This document shows positions 34,483 through 46,259 of a DNA stretch of 64,000 bases, one piece after another. A program made the position numbers and the translations under genes. Source of the DNA: Symbiotaphrina buchneri (Eukaryota; Ascomycota; Symbiotaphrinales; Symbiotaphrinaceae); NCBI GenBank assembly GCA_001599915.1, contig BCIG01000023.1, forward strand, positions 310,001-374,000. Direction: 5' to 3'. Each line of letters begins with the position of its first letter. Position 1 is the first letter of the stretch. Below the pieces are notes generated by a model, which ran no database searches, was not told the DNA's origin, and was given only the letters and a program-made list of their open reading frames with translations.

Positions 34483-37400
34483 CTCTGGGACCCCTTGCAG
34501 CGGGCTGCGAACAAGGTTCTAGGATTGCTACTTATTGTCTTTGCTAGGATTTAAGCATTGCGACGGCTCTCTGATCGTAGCTTGCCGGCAACAGCAGCGG
34601 AGGAACTCGATTGATCAACTCGCGAAGGTCCAGCTTTTTGATTTGTTCTTGCACCAACCCGTCAATCCGTTCGTTCGTCTGCATTTCTCTACATCTTGAC
34701 TGCGCACGTTTGTTCATTCTGCTTTACCAGTAACGATTCACGGCCATCTGCATAGCATTGGAGGGATACCCGGCCACGTCCGCCTACATCGGAGCGTGAC
34801 CTGTGCCTAGAGAAAAAGCCGACTTAGCAGTCGAAGTCCAGATCATAGGACATTGTTGTAACAATATAATCACAAGGAATTTCGGACCAAGTTTGGGGAC
34901 CGCACGCATTGGAGAAATCGTGATGACTATGACTGGCCGAGCGGCGTCTGTATCAGCGCCTTACCATGTGCACAGATGGACGAACATGGAGGGCTTGAAA
35001 GAGCTCAATTTTGCCAACACGGCGTAGATGGCTTGGTTGCACGCAGCATTTCGGCTTGCCGGCTAGCTTTCCTATTGCCGGTGATGACGGGAAACGACGG
35101 GCCAGATCACCCGCGGCCCAGGCAAACTCATATTGTGTCACCTGAACCCGCTCGCTCGAGGGCAGCCGTTTAGGTCCGCTCCCGATGCCTTGATTGACAT
35201 CAACGCTGGGACCTCTACTAAGGAGGACGGGATGAACTGTCTGTAAGAAACTGATGATTGCGCAAGTCAGAGGCACAGGAGTCAGGCGACATCGAGGGAT
35301 GGCTTTCTAGGACCCGCATGGTCAATTACATTTCAAGGTACGGAGTAGTGCTATCATGACAAGATCGACTGCATTTTGGCAGGGTTTGAACAGGGGCTAT
35401 GCGACAACGAGGCGAAACATCTCGTGCTTCAACGCCCTGGCCGATGCTCGAGGAGCAGAAATGAAGCTAGGAGAAGATGGATTGCCAATAGCATATTCAG
35501 CATGTCAGAAGTGGGCACGTCCGCCGCCAGACGTGAGATCATGTGATGCGGTCGAAAGGAAGTCGTATCTCAATGTATGTCTTGGGAAGGGAGTACCACT
35601 AGGGGCTCGGAGCTGACTTGGTACCTTTACCTTCCGAAGTGAAGGGCGTGCACCTGGCGACCCGAATCGGGGCTTCATGACTGGAGAGATCGATCTCGCG
35701 GCGACTAGGAAGATGAGATAGCTGGTGCCAATAATAAGACGGCGTGACCACGGGATGGCGGACCGAGGGTGGCTGCGGAACCAGTCCCTCCTCCACTGAC
35801 GTGCGACGGCAGGTCATAAGCTGTGACTAGAGGGCTTCAAGGAGCCAAGCACGGCTTCGCACGAGCGCTCTGTAGATTAAGCTGAGGCAGCAATTCCGTA
35901 AGTATCATTGCCGTTGTTGTGATGATTATTCTTGGACTGACTACCTTATGTTTCGGGACCATTTATTGATGAGATCGCATGATGCCTTTGGAGACGACGC
36001 GAGTCTCGAAGGGATGATTCGCCAGGGCGACAACGAGTCATGGGCCATATGCGCATCTGCTGCATTTGCCATCTGCAAGGCCGCGGCTGTGTGTCTTGTC
36101 TTCATCATGGAGTCAGGAAATTCAAATTCAGACATGTACGCAGAGAGTACACTGGAATCAGGTACTCCGCAGCCAGGTAAAAAGGTGGTTTACTACCTGA
36201 GGTTACCTAAGTGCTTTGTACCTCGGGACCTTGGCTCCTCGTGCAGCTGCAGTTCTGCCCAAAAACCAGTCAGTCCGTCAGTCAGTCAGTCGACGCCTTG
36301 ATCAGATGGGGCATTCCATGTCTCGATTTTGGCTTCCCGCCCATGGTCCAATCTCGCAACTCGGCCTCTCCTAGCCTATCTTTTTGCCTTTCAGCACTGT
36401 TTTCCTCACTCCCTTACGCTCGCCTTCTTGTTTTCTATTTTATGCTTTTTTTGCAAGGCTTTCCCTTTTGCGCCTGTGCTTCCTGTCACGGCCTTAACGC
36501 ACAGACATGGCACGAAACTGTCAGGAGCGGGCCGGTGGGAAGGGAAGGAAGCGAAGCGAACACTTGACTGGGGCTTGCCCGGGACGAGACGAGGGCAGCC
36601 AGTCAGCTTGGAAGCTGTGCACACTAAAGCCAAGGCAAGGTAACTAGTTAAACAGGGTGCACAAGCCCCGGCGGAAGTTGGAACCCTGGTCAAGCTTCCC
36701 GCTTTCCGCACGCCGCTTCTTTCGCATCGTCTCGTACCGCGAAGAAGGGAAACGGGCGAACGAGGGAACAAGCACCTTACGAAGCACGAAGCAGCATCAG
36801 GGAAACCATCCAAAAAGAACATCCTGAAGAGCCCAGAGGTACCCAAGGCAGTCAACTCTCGTACGGAGTACAGACAAGATCACTCGCTACCCTCGTGGCT
36901 TGTACCTCCATATTCTGTGACCTTCCCACCTCACCTTACTTGCTACAGGCATCATTGGTCTCTACAAAAAGAAGTACCTACCTTACCTACCAGACCGGGA
37001 TGATGATTCTACTGGCCTACTCGGTATGGTCGCAGTATGGATAAACACGGGGGAAGAAGTTGGGCGGGTGAGGTATCTGTACCCAACTCACCACTACCGT
37101 ACCGGTAAGCAGGTACTTCACCGCAACTACTACTACACTGATTCGCCCTGCCCTGTCCCGTTCTGCTTTCCCTTGTCCCACTCCAAACCAAAACTCCTAC
37201 CTTACCTTACTGATCTGAACACCGCCCCGACCCAACCAGCCCCCGGGTTCCATCCCATCATGAATTCTCCCGCCCTGAGTGGTGTTTCTTCCGCGCGCTG
37301 ACACACCATCGCCCATGTGCTCCTCCTCCTGTTGCTTGCCATTACTTCTTCTTCGTACCCTCTTGTCGTTCTCCTGTCCCAAGTTTTCCATCCTATATAT

Positions 37401-37623
37401 TCTCTTCCATGTTCATTTAATTGCTTGTTCCCCGCTCACAGAGACACGCATACACCCACACAAACCGTCCGCCGAGTTTGCTGTAGCGGCTTGCTCCTCA
37501 CCTTTGACTTTACCGCTTCTTCTCGTGTTTGCGACTGTGCGGTGGGTGGGCACCACAGGACCACTCCCTCACACCGCATCATTTTAACGCACCTACACCC
37601 TTCGCCCTATACCGCCCAGCACC
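34483..37623. other. Gene-poor region of about 3.1 kb with promoter-like right end
   Basis: No convincing coding frame. A short open frame at 35356-35616 has no homology I recognise. Motifs: GGTACGGAGTAG at 35338, a CAGT/GTCA tetranucleotide run at 36267-36293, exact GTACGGAGTAC at 36861-36871, and TACCTACCTTACC at 36973-36991. The last 300 bases before the bZIP start are C/T-rich, like a long fungal 5' leader with short upstream open frames. Confidence 0.55.
36267..36293 (+). repeat. Short imperfect CAGT tetranucleotide microsatellite
   Basis: CAGTCAGTCCGTCAGTCAGT-type run of about 27 bases in intergenic DNA. Confidence 0.75.
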
Positions 37624-39674
37624 ATGTCCACCTTTTCGACTTCGCACAATTATAATTTCTTCTCTTCTTCGCTCGAGCCGACGTGCAATTATATGGATGA
37701 CGACGAATCCAGCATCTTGGACGACAATATCCTGGACCATAGCGGTCTCGATTTGCCCTCAATGAATGGCCACCGCCGGGATTCGTTCGCGGATACCGCC
37801 ATATTCTCTCCCAAAAATCTTGTCTGGGGTGACTTCTCCGATCCAGACGGCAGCCTACCGCCGCCACTATCCTCGACCAATCCCTTTCTCGGTCAAAGCA
37901 ACAATCCTTTCGTGCGGCTGGAGGCGACGCAGGTAGCCACTTATGGCCAGCAGCCGCAGGCGTGGCCGGCAGACGACGGTGATGGAGCCTGTACGCCCAC
38001 TGCTTTCTACGACAACTTCTCGTTGGACTATGATAGCAAGGTAGCATTTCCTCCGCCCCAAGGCCATGTACAAACCAACCACTATCCAAGCTGGGGCGGT
38101 CTTCCGACGGGCCACACCCAGCAAGGCGCGCCTTTCTCTTCCGCTGCCTCGAGCAACGCATCCATTCCACCATCCCCGTATGTCCCCAAGGAATGGCAAT
38201 TGGGTGCCGGCACCGACTTCGCGGACCCTCGTTCCGGCTCGAAGCGCATGCGACCGAACACGCCCGTCTATCGGTCCAACTCGCCCATCCTACGGCGTGA
38301 CGGGATCCGGAAGAAGAATGCACGATTCGATATACCAGATGGTCGGAACTTGAAGAACATTGACGATTTGATTGCGAATTCCAAGGACGACAAGGAGATC
38401 AGGGAACTGAAACAACAGAAACGTCTTCTCCGCAATAGGCAGGCCGCGTACGAGATCCCTGCATTCTTTGGTCCAAATCTCCGATTTGGTTGTCCTTTCC
38501 CTTTACTAACATGACTTATAGCCTGGACTCTCGTCAACGCAAGAAACAGCATACCGAAAAACTCGAGGAGGAGAAGAAGAGTCTGAACAATTACATAACG
38601 GACCTGGAGACGGAATTAGAGAAGATGAGGATCCGAGACTCGGACATGTTTCGCGAAAAGGAGGCCATGCAGCAGCGGTACTACCAAGAGATGCAACAGG
38701 CCCACTTCGAGAAAGAGGAGATGGTCCGAAGCCATACCCTCGAGACGGCGGAGCTCCGGAAGAAGATCTCTTTTCTCACAGATCACATCAAGAACATCCA
38801 GACTGTGCCTGCCGCTCAGCCACAGGCAACCATGTCCTTCACATCTGAGTTTGCAGATATCGATGGCAATTTTGCTGACGCTGGTGCTTTCGACGATTTC
38901 TCGTTCCTGAGCAACTTTGCTGTTGAAGAGGACGTGGCACCGGAGACTTCGCTGGTTCTACAACCGAAGAAGGTTGAAAAGGCTACCGTTCCCGACGAAG
39001 ACAAGCCAGCGGCGTCGAGCATGCTCCTCATGGTAGGTCGCCCATTCGAAGAGGTTCCCTTTCATTCGTTCATTAATTATCTGCAGCTGCTTCTTTTCGG
39101 CGCGTTTGTGGCTTCGAAAGGTTCTTCATCAGCAACACCAGTTATTCCACGTATGCCGGAAGACGTTCGAGCGGCTTCCGTGACGGTCCTCGACAACATA
39201 TTCAAGGACGCCGGTCTCCAGACATCCGACTCTCGCCTAGATACCATGAATCGGGTACAGTCCCTGGATGCTACTGCCTCTGGTAACGCCTGGCCAGCGC
39301 AACAGACGGTCTTTTCATCCCCGCAAGCAGATCGAGTCCAGCAGTCCTCCCTTGATGTATTACATCACCAACTCACCACGACAACCGCAGAGCAGGAAGC
39401 CGAACAGTTATTCTCCTTGTCTGCTGAGCAATATAATTCTGTCACGTCCACGGATTTTCTTCGCGAGCCTGACCCTCTCCCCTCTCAGCGGAGACGCAAT
39501 TTGGGCGAGACCCTTGCAGCGATGCGCCACAACAAAGAGTCCGCCGCCGAAGTGTACACCCGCTCACTCATGTGGGACAAGGTCCCGGCTGAGGTCGTTC
39601 GTGATTTTGCCAGAATGGTTGCTCAGTGCAACGCTGCTAACGCAGACCCTGACGCCGGAGAGGCCATGGTCTAG
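37624..39674 (+). CDS. bZIP transcription factor with an internal hydrophobic segment
   Basis: Exons 37624-38447, 38522-39032 and 39087-39674 give 640 residues. The basic region is created by the first splice: LKQQKRLLRNRQAA joined to LDSRQRKKQHTEKL (about residues 261-290). It is followed by a leucine-zipper coiled coil through about residue 380 (SLNNYITDLETELEKMRIRD). The N-terminus is acidic and Asn/Gln/Pro-rich, as in activation domains. Just after the zipper region lies a short very hydrophobic run, SSMLLMLLLFGAFVASKGS, assembled across the second splice site. Intron 2 is 54 nt and stop-free, so retention would break this run with 18 extra residues. A long C/T-rich leader precedes the ATG. 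I recognise the bZIP class but cannot name the orthologue. Confidence 0.88.
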
Positions 39675-40437
39675 CCAATCGATCTACTTTGATGGCGTCG
39701 ACGAGCTTGCTGTGCTCATTGCTATTTAGCAACATCTACTTCTGCCAGACCTCTCGTATCGTCGACAGTATATGAGCTCCTCCTCAAGCCTTGGTCACTT
39801 TTGCTTCTTCTTTTCCTCCTGTTGATGTGTCGAGGAACAGATACCTCCACACCCAGACTGGCTCGGCTCTTTCTGTCCTTCAGGCCTCGTGAGCGCGAAG
39901 AGCAGATGGATTACTGTTTTCTTATTATTGCGCGTTTCAATGTCGGCCTTTGTTCTCGGGTTACATCCCTACCATGGTCCTGCTGGGTACAGGACCACAC
40001 TGCCTTCACGTCAGGCTCTACTATGGGTTGTATTTGGCACCTTCGGAATTGTTCTACTTTTGTGGTTTTTGCTTTCTGCGGTCTTGGTTTTCAGCGAGCG
40101 AGCACATGGGGCATTGGTGGGTATTATGATCATGATCACGACAAATTTTGACGAATGGACGAAGCGACGACGTGTATTCAGCTTGAGTTATGTATGCGCT
40201 CGACAGAGGCTTCAGTACAGTGGGCAGTGTGGCTGCATGACCAGTGTATTTAGCACCCAAGATACAGTTTCCTGGCACAAATCTGGTCATGCGGAAGACT
40301 TGAAGGACTGAGCATCGATACCCGCGATCTGCCTGCTTAATTAGTTCAAGCATCCATAAGACAGCCAGACCGCTCCAGACCCAGTCTCGTGTCATCGGCG
40401 AATAGAAGGTCGAAATCAGGCTCAGGTGATGCTGCAA
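39675..40437. other. Convergent intergenic region bZIP/NIF1
   Basis: About 760 bases, probably long 3' UTRs; no recognisable gene. Confidence 0.5.
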
Positions 40438-41998
40438 TCATAACGCATTGTACTTGTCCTTCCAAATCCTATTTGACGTGGAGTCAGCCACTGACACGTG
40501 TCAAAAGGGCGAGGGTGAAGCAGAGCCAATCAATGTGTTGGGGACCAAGAACTCTGGAACAAACAAATGTGTGAGGAACAGGAAGCCAAACGATACCAGA
40601 CTGGACGCCGGCACGGGCGCAAAATCTAAATCGAGATCCTTACCAGGAGTTCCCTAAGGTCTTATGTCCTCGCTCCTCCGCGAGTCGGTAGTACTTCGCT
40701 GCCGCATGCTGGAGAACACGCTCGGTCAGCCTCGTGCAGCACCATGAGCAGCCCAAAAGCTCGGCCCGCCCCGTAACGGTAGACATGGACGGGGTTGCAA
40801 GACGAACCTTGTCCTTCCTCGTGCCGAAGCCCTCCAGATAGCACCAGGCCACCTCGTTCATGGCGTCCGTGTCGCCTAGGTTGGCGGCCGTCTCGTAGTA
40901 TTGCTTCGCCGCGACCGGATCTTTCTGCACGCCCCACCCATTCCGAAAGCTGTTTGCAAGCTCGTAGATGGCAAGCACGAGCTCGCCCTTGGCGGCGCCT
41001 CCTTTCTTCATGCCCGCCTGCAGCGCCTGTGCCTCGACGTCGGCGGAATTCGACGCCGCGTACGACAGATACTCTACAGCGCGGGCCGGATCCTGCTTGC
41101 ATCCCCAGCCGTGCCTATGGGTGCCATCAGCGTACACTCATGTGGCCTAGCACCGATGTCCCGCGGGAGTCCTTTCTAACCTAAGGGCCAGACCGTAGAG
41201 GACCTGACTTAGCGCGTTGTTTGCCCCTGACGGGTCGGCCAGTCTGGCGAACATCTCCGTAGAGGCTCCAAGATCTATTGGAGCGGCCTGTGTCAGCTCC
41301 ACCTTGAGGGGGCTTGTTGGCAGCCCTCTGGCCAACCGTTCACTCACCCCCGGCCTCATGGAGTCTGATTGCTTCTTGTATGTTTTCCTGTCGATCGAGA
41401 TCCCGCCGTCAGAGCTTTGTCCCTGGCGATGGTCAACTGCCGATATCAGAAGACTTACATCCCCTTGCACATCGCTGACGCTCGTACTTCTTCTCTGGCC
41501 TCCATTGTCGTTTGCCAGGTCATGTTCTGAAGGCCCGTCAGGACGGGATCGAGCTCCCGGGGTTGTAGGTCTGCTGTTCGGCTTCGACCTGGCCAGAATC
41601 GTTGCCCGCTCCTCCCATCTAGCCTCCTTTTCCTCATTATCCAAATCTCCATCCGAGATGCCCGGTAGCTCCGCAGGCACGTTTGTCGAGCTGGTACTGG
41701 AAGAGCGGCTGTGGGATCGAATGTGCAAGCGCTCCGAAATGCTCCTTTCGTGCTTCGACCCCTTTGACGACGCACGGAAACGCGAGCTCTTCTCCTTTGT
41801 TTGCTCTTTTTTCGCTTCTGCAATGGGCGTCGACGGGTCCGAGTCGAAGCTCGGAGGTGAGATTAGCTCCTGTGTGTTCGTAGTCGTCCGCAAGAAAGTG
41901 AATTCCGTAGTCGGCGGGAAGACTGGAGCCGGTATAGCAGTCTGTTTCTGCTCCTCCTTGACATGGTGACTCCTCTTCAAGAGGTCCTTGAAAGGCAT
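40438..41998 (-). CDS. NIF1: Mitosis inhibitor Nif1-like Sel1-repeat protein
   Basis: Relative of S. pombe Nif1 (Nim1/Cdr1 kinase inhibitor) and S. cerevisiae Dsf2. Six exons: 41998-41459, 41387-41348, 41274-41181, 41114-40808, 40708-40644 and 40468-40438, giving 358 residues. The disordered N-terminus (MPFKDLLKRSHHVKEE, Ser/Arg-rich) is followed by ENIQEAIRLHEAGD and Sel1 repeats (ADPSGANNALSQVLYGLALR, NSFRNGWGVQKDP, AKQYYETAANLGDTDAMNEV). It closes with KTLGNSWIWKDKYNAL, the family hallmark. A long open frame runs through the first two introns and gives a wrong protein; the spliced model recovers ENIQEAIRLHE with a 40-nt exon. The intron 40807-40709 is also stop-free (99 nt). Confidence 0.88.
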
Positions 41999-42385
41999 CT
42001 TTCCTTCGGTTGATCCTGGGAGTAGTTGAGCAGGGCACTTTATCTTCGCCCTATGCTTGCCGCGTCTACCATTGCACCATAGACTGATGTAGGCAAGATG
42101 TTGAATTGCAACTTGAAGCTCCAAGATTGCTTGAAGCATGCACAAAGCTGAGACATGCTTATGGGTTGAGTGTTGGTCAGCCTGAAGTTCAGCTGAGGCA
42201 CGGTTGTGCTCAGTGCTCAGCCTCGCGGTCTATTCGTCCAACTTGGCGCATCGTAGGGCCCTTGGTAAAGATGCAAATATCGAACTGACAAACTCACCCG
42301 AATTTTGGAATTACATGGCTACGTAAGGGAAACAAGACACGAAGGCAAACTAATCTATGCCAGAGGCTAGAATATCATTGGATCC
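41999..42385. other. Intergenic region NIF1/NOC4
   Basis: About 390 bases, tandem on the minus strand; NIF1 upstream region. Nothing specific. Confidence 0.5.
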
Positions 42386-44188
42386 CTAGCTAAAATCCCA
42401 CAGCTTTACGAGTAAGCTATCTTGTAGGCCGAAGCTTGGATCTTGCTTCGTAAATATCCTTTTGGGAATCTCATATTCCACAGCCGGCGGTTTCTTCACA
42501 TCTTTCGCAATCTCAGCGTCGAACATCTAGATCTAATTAGTGCCCGATTCCACATAAAATGATACATAATACTCACAGAAGCATACGAATGATCTAAGAA
42601 GTCCTCCAAATTATAGGCGTGCTTCGTAAACTGTTCCGAGATGATCTTGGCTAATGTAGCCACGTTAGGATGATAGTGCGATTGCAGCATCTCGATCTCC
42701 CACAAACTACTGTCAATGGCGCCGGTCTCCATTGGATCTAACTGTCTCATGTCGAACGGATCCTCCATACCATGGTCCAGCAGCGCTCTCTGAGCATCCG
42801 CTCCTCGTACCTCGCGATGAATCATGAATGTACACGCCGGATGTCGCTTCAACAAATTGTAGATCCATGGCACAACAGCCACTATCGCCGCTGGCGGAGC
42901 CTGGAGCGTCAGCCTTGATAGGCGTTTGATAAAACTAGCGACCAGCTGAGCCGGCAGATGCGTGGACGCAAGAAACACATCTAACAGTCGAAAGAATCTA
43001 GAGCGATGCCTCGATTGTAAGATATTTCCATCCAGTAACGAATAAAGCTTAGGGTAGAACGATGGGTAGTCGAGATTCTTCTCTCGGACCAGAAAGAAAA
43101 GGCCAGAGAGTGCAAGCAGCGATGTAGACCCTCCTTCATTGAAAGAGTCGGTCAGAAAGTCCATTAACAGCTCGGGCCTGATGAACCACGGCACCACGAG
43201 ATGAGCCATCATGCCAAGTATAGCTTTTCGTTGATCCTTGCTTAAAGGACTCCTTAATAGTGCCAGCCAAGCTTCCTGGCCACGTCGCTTATGAGCAGTA
43301 ATAGAGCGGAGAGGATGTTTCTTTTTTGCTGGCGGATTGCCGAAGTATCGTTGCAAGTCTTCCGAGGCCTGGGGCGTGGAGTCGCATGCGGAGAGAAGCG
43401 TTAGTATGTTGGAGGTGGCAGTCAGCTCCGCGTCGAGCGATAACTCGTCACATATAGCACTGCACATATATTAGCAGAGGATGTATAATCGAATGAACAC
43501 GACCCACGTAAGACCGGTAAATGTATGGAACCGGACGTCATCAAAGGCTGTCAAATAGTCCTTCACAAACATTTGCCTTGCTGCTTCGTTCGTAGGACCC
43601 TCAACGAGTGACCGCAATGTTCGGTTGAACAGGTCAGAAGGCCATCTATATTCTTCATCATTTCTAACGTTGATGCTGTCCTGCTTGACAAGGCGCATCA
43701 ACAACGTCAGAGACATTGTCTGAACAGTCAGTATGGGGTCGACAGTATCTCGGGCGGTCGCTTGCCTGTTGCTCCTCATCTTCAACGCGAACCATCGAAG
43801 TCAAAATAGCCGTATAGTCTTGATACCGTTCCTTAAGCCACCTTTGGACGATGGCCTCGTTTCCTGTGGTTCCAGCTGGACCGGTCAGGGTACCTTCCGC
43901 CATAAGACGGCAGAACACCCGACACAATGACACCGCTGCAGCCGCGCGGCGGGCCATGTCATCGGCATCCTTCAATATGTTGATCAATGTAGCAATATTG
44001 TTGTAGTAACGCCGAGATTCGATAACCTGATCCTCCAGGGTCTTGATATCGTCAGACGCATTTGTTGTAGGCTTCTCCCTAGTCTGCTTCGTCGGTCGAC
44101 CGGACTTAGGAGTCGCTGGCTTGGGGCCACCCTCTTCTACCCGCTTCCTCTTCTTGGAAGGGGACCCAGATGTTATGATACCCGGCAT
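42386..44188 (-). CDS. NOC4: Ribosome biogenesis protein Noc4 (CBF/Mak21 domain)
   Basis: Forms a complex with Nop14 in 40S assembly and export. Exons 44188-43766, 43719-43508, 43459-42577 and 42526-42386 encode 552 residues, the same length as yeast Noc4. The N-terminus carries a basic nuclear signal (SPSKKRKRVEEG). The CBF domain spans the third exon, with SGLFFLVREKNLDYPSFYPKLYSLLD split over SFIKRLSRLTLQAPP and AIVAVVPWIYNLLKRHP. The C-terminal QSHYHPNVATLAKIISEQF and DFLDHSYAS are typical. The first intron (43765-43720, 46 nt) has a GC donor (CAG|gcaagc), which no GT alternative replaces. It is divergent from ATP4 with only 254 bases between start codons. Confidence 0.95.
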
Positions 44189-44442
44189 TCTTTGGTTCGG
44201 CGGATACTGTCGACCACGAAGGCGCTGTATGAGTGACAGTCTGCTCACTCACAATTAATTCTTGGTCTCGATAGCCGATAACAGTTTAGCGGCCGGACAA
44301 GAAAAGAAGTTAGCGCCGAGTGACCAAGGCTACGGCACGTGTGACGAAGGCTGCACCTTTAGCCGAGCCGCCTGTCGTTCCTGAATTCGAATTCGACCTC
44401 ATCGCAACATCACATTTGTGCATCATCTCCAAACCGTCCACA

Positions 44443-45344
44443 ATGGCTTCGCGTTTGGCCAGAACCGCGGCCGGTAGGTGTCAATTACAGTCCTTGCATT
44501 AGTCATTTGAGATTGACTTGCTAATCATGACTACAGGGGCCGCCCGCCTGCGTCCGGCTCTGCCAGCTCGCACTTTTCCCTCCATCTCCGCATCGGTTAT
44601 ATCCTCTCGTTCAGCATCCAATGTGCCGGCTGAAGAACCGAAGAAGAAGGCCCAGTCCATCTTAGATTCCCTCCCGGGAAACAGCATTGCTTCTAAGGCT
44701 GCATTGCTCTCCGCCGGTGCCGGTCTGTCTGTGGCCGCCATCAGCAATGAGCTCTACGTGGTGAACGAAGAATCGGTGGCTATGTTCTGTCTTCTCAGCG
44801 TCTTCTTCGCTGTCGGTAAATATGCTGGGCCGATGTATAAGGAGTGGGCCGATGGTCAGAGCAACAAGATCAAAAGTATTCTGAACGCCGCCCGCGCGGA
44901 TCACACCAAGGCTGTCCAGCAGCGCATCGACAACGTGAAGGATCTCACCGGTGTCATTGATATCACCAAGCAGCTCTTCGAAGTTTCGAGGGTACTTTAT
45001 TTTCTTGATTTCATAGCGGGTAGATGCTGATTACCGTATAGGAGACCGCCAAGTTGGAGGCCCAGGCTTTCGAGCTGGAGCAGAAGACAAATCTTGCTCA
45101 CGAAGCCAAGACTGTGCTGGACTCGTGGGTGCGGTATGAGGGTCAGGTCAAACAGAGACAGCAGAGGGAATTGGCTGAATCTATCATTGCGAAGATTGAA
45201 AAGGAGTTGGAGAACCCTAAGACGCTGCAGCAGATTTTGCAGCAAAGCATTGCGGATGTCGAGAGTATGCCACCTTACCGTTCAAGACATTTGCTAGCGA
45301 AAACTGACATATTCTCAGAAATTGTTGCCTCTAAACCGCAGTAG
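44443..45344 (+). CDS. ATP4: ATP synthase subunit 4 (Fo peripheral stalk, subunit b)
   Basis: Mitochondrial inner-membrane stalk subunit. Exons 44443-44473, 44537-44991, 45042-45264 and 45319-45344 give 244 residues, the family size. The N-terminus (MASRLARTAAG, RPALPARTFP) is a positively charged mitochondrial presequence. Two hydrophobic segments follow (KAALLSAGAGLSVAAIS and VAMFCLLSVFFAVGKYAGP). A long charged helix then includes ADGQSNKIKSIL and KTVLDSWVRYEGQVK. The last exon has only 26 nt and encodes the end KIVASKPQ. Start context ccacaATGg is good. Confidence 0.96.
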
Positions 45345-45517
45345 AGCGTTCTACGTGGCTGCACTGCCACCATCGTGGGACATCGGCTCACGCCTAACCA
45401 CCTGTGAAATAGCTTAAAATAAAACAAGTTGATGTCTGCAAACTGCGTGTTATACACCGATTACGGTTGAAGAACGGATGATTTTAGTATACTAAACGGC
45501 AACAGCTGTTCTCCTAA

Positions 45518-46259
45518 CTAGGCGCTGTTCGATATACCCAGAGCTTCATTTGCAGCTTCCCAGTACGCCTGCCTGCTGTTGGTTACTGTTGTACCGACAC
45601 AATTGGTGATGTAATTCTGCCATCCGCCCAGTCCGCCAGTCTGGAGATCGCTGCGCACACTTTCCGGGCACTGAGTGGCAAGGAACCAGGCCGCTGAGGC
45701 GAAGGAATAGGAAGGCGGGGAGACGAGTTGAAGGACCGCATCCAGCTCCTCTTCCGATAATGCCGAAACTGATGCTGTCGTGCCTATGCCAGACGCTGTA
45801 CTTTCCAACTCGGGTATTGACTGAGCGTATTCTACATTGTACTGCGCCATTTGCATATTTCGTGCTATGAACATCGTTGAGTATATTGCTTTGATAAGGG
45901 GTTAGGGAAAGGTTTCACTTACTTCCTTGACCGGGCCGGCCCGGGTAATGGTTCTGGTTATACTTGAATTCTCCGCTTTCAAACGCCATCAAGCTGACTA
46001 GCGCGGACATCTCGCTGGCATCGCTGATGCCATAGCTTTGGAAGCCTGCACTGATATAGGGAGCGGCTTCAGTTGCTGTCGCACACTCATCTGGAAACGG
46101 TGCCCCCGCACATGTGTTCGCGCTCGGCGCAATTTGGAGAAGTTGAGCAGCTGTAATGGTTCCAGCGGATGACGATCCCTGAGGCCTGCCCCAGGTCCGA
46201 GACATCAAAAGTCCGGCGGAGAAAATTGAGCGTAGCATGCTATTCGTATGACGCAGCAT
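45518..46259 (-). CDS. Small secreted protein, lysozyme/chitinase-like fold suspected
   Basis: Exons 46259-45923 and 45864-45518, intron 58 nt, 227 residues. The N-terminus (MLRHTNSMLRSIFSAGLLM) resembles a secretion signal, weakened by charges; the internal ATG at 46238 gives a cleaner one. Two cysteine pairs are likely (CAGAPFPDEC; CPES..NC). The stretch FESGEFKYNQNHYPGRPGQGTRNMQM resembles a substrate-cleft region found in a fungal family often described as lysozyme- or GH19-like, but I cannot identify catalytic residues with certainty. It converges on ATP4 with about 170 bases between stop codons. Call it a secreted protein of unknown function. Confidence 0.75.

Noticed and set aside
35356-35616. 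Open frame of 86 residues between the CCCH and bZIP genes
   Set aside because: Short, isolated, no homology recognised; could still be a lineage-specific gene but nothing supports it.
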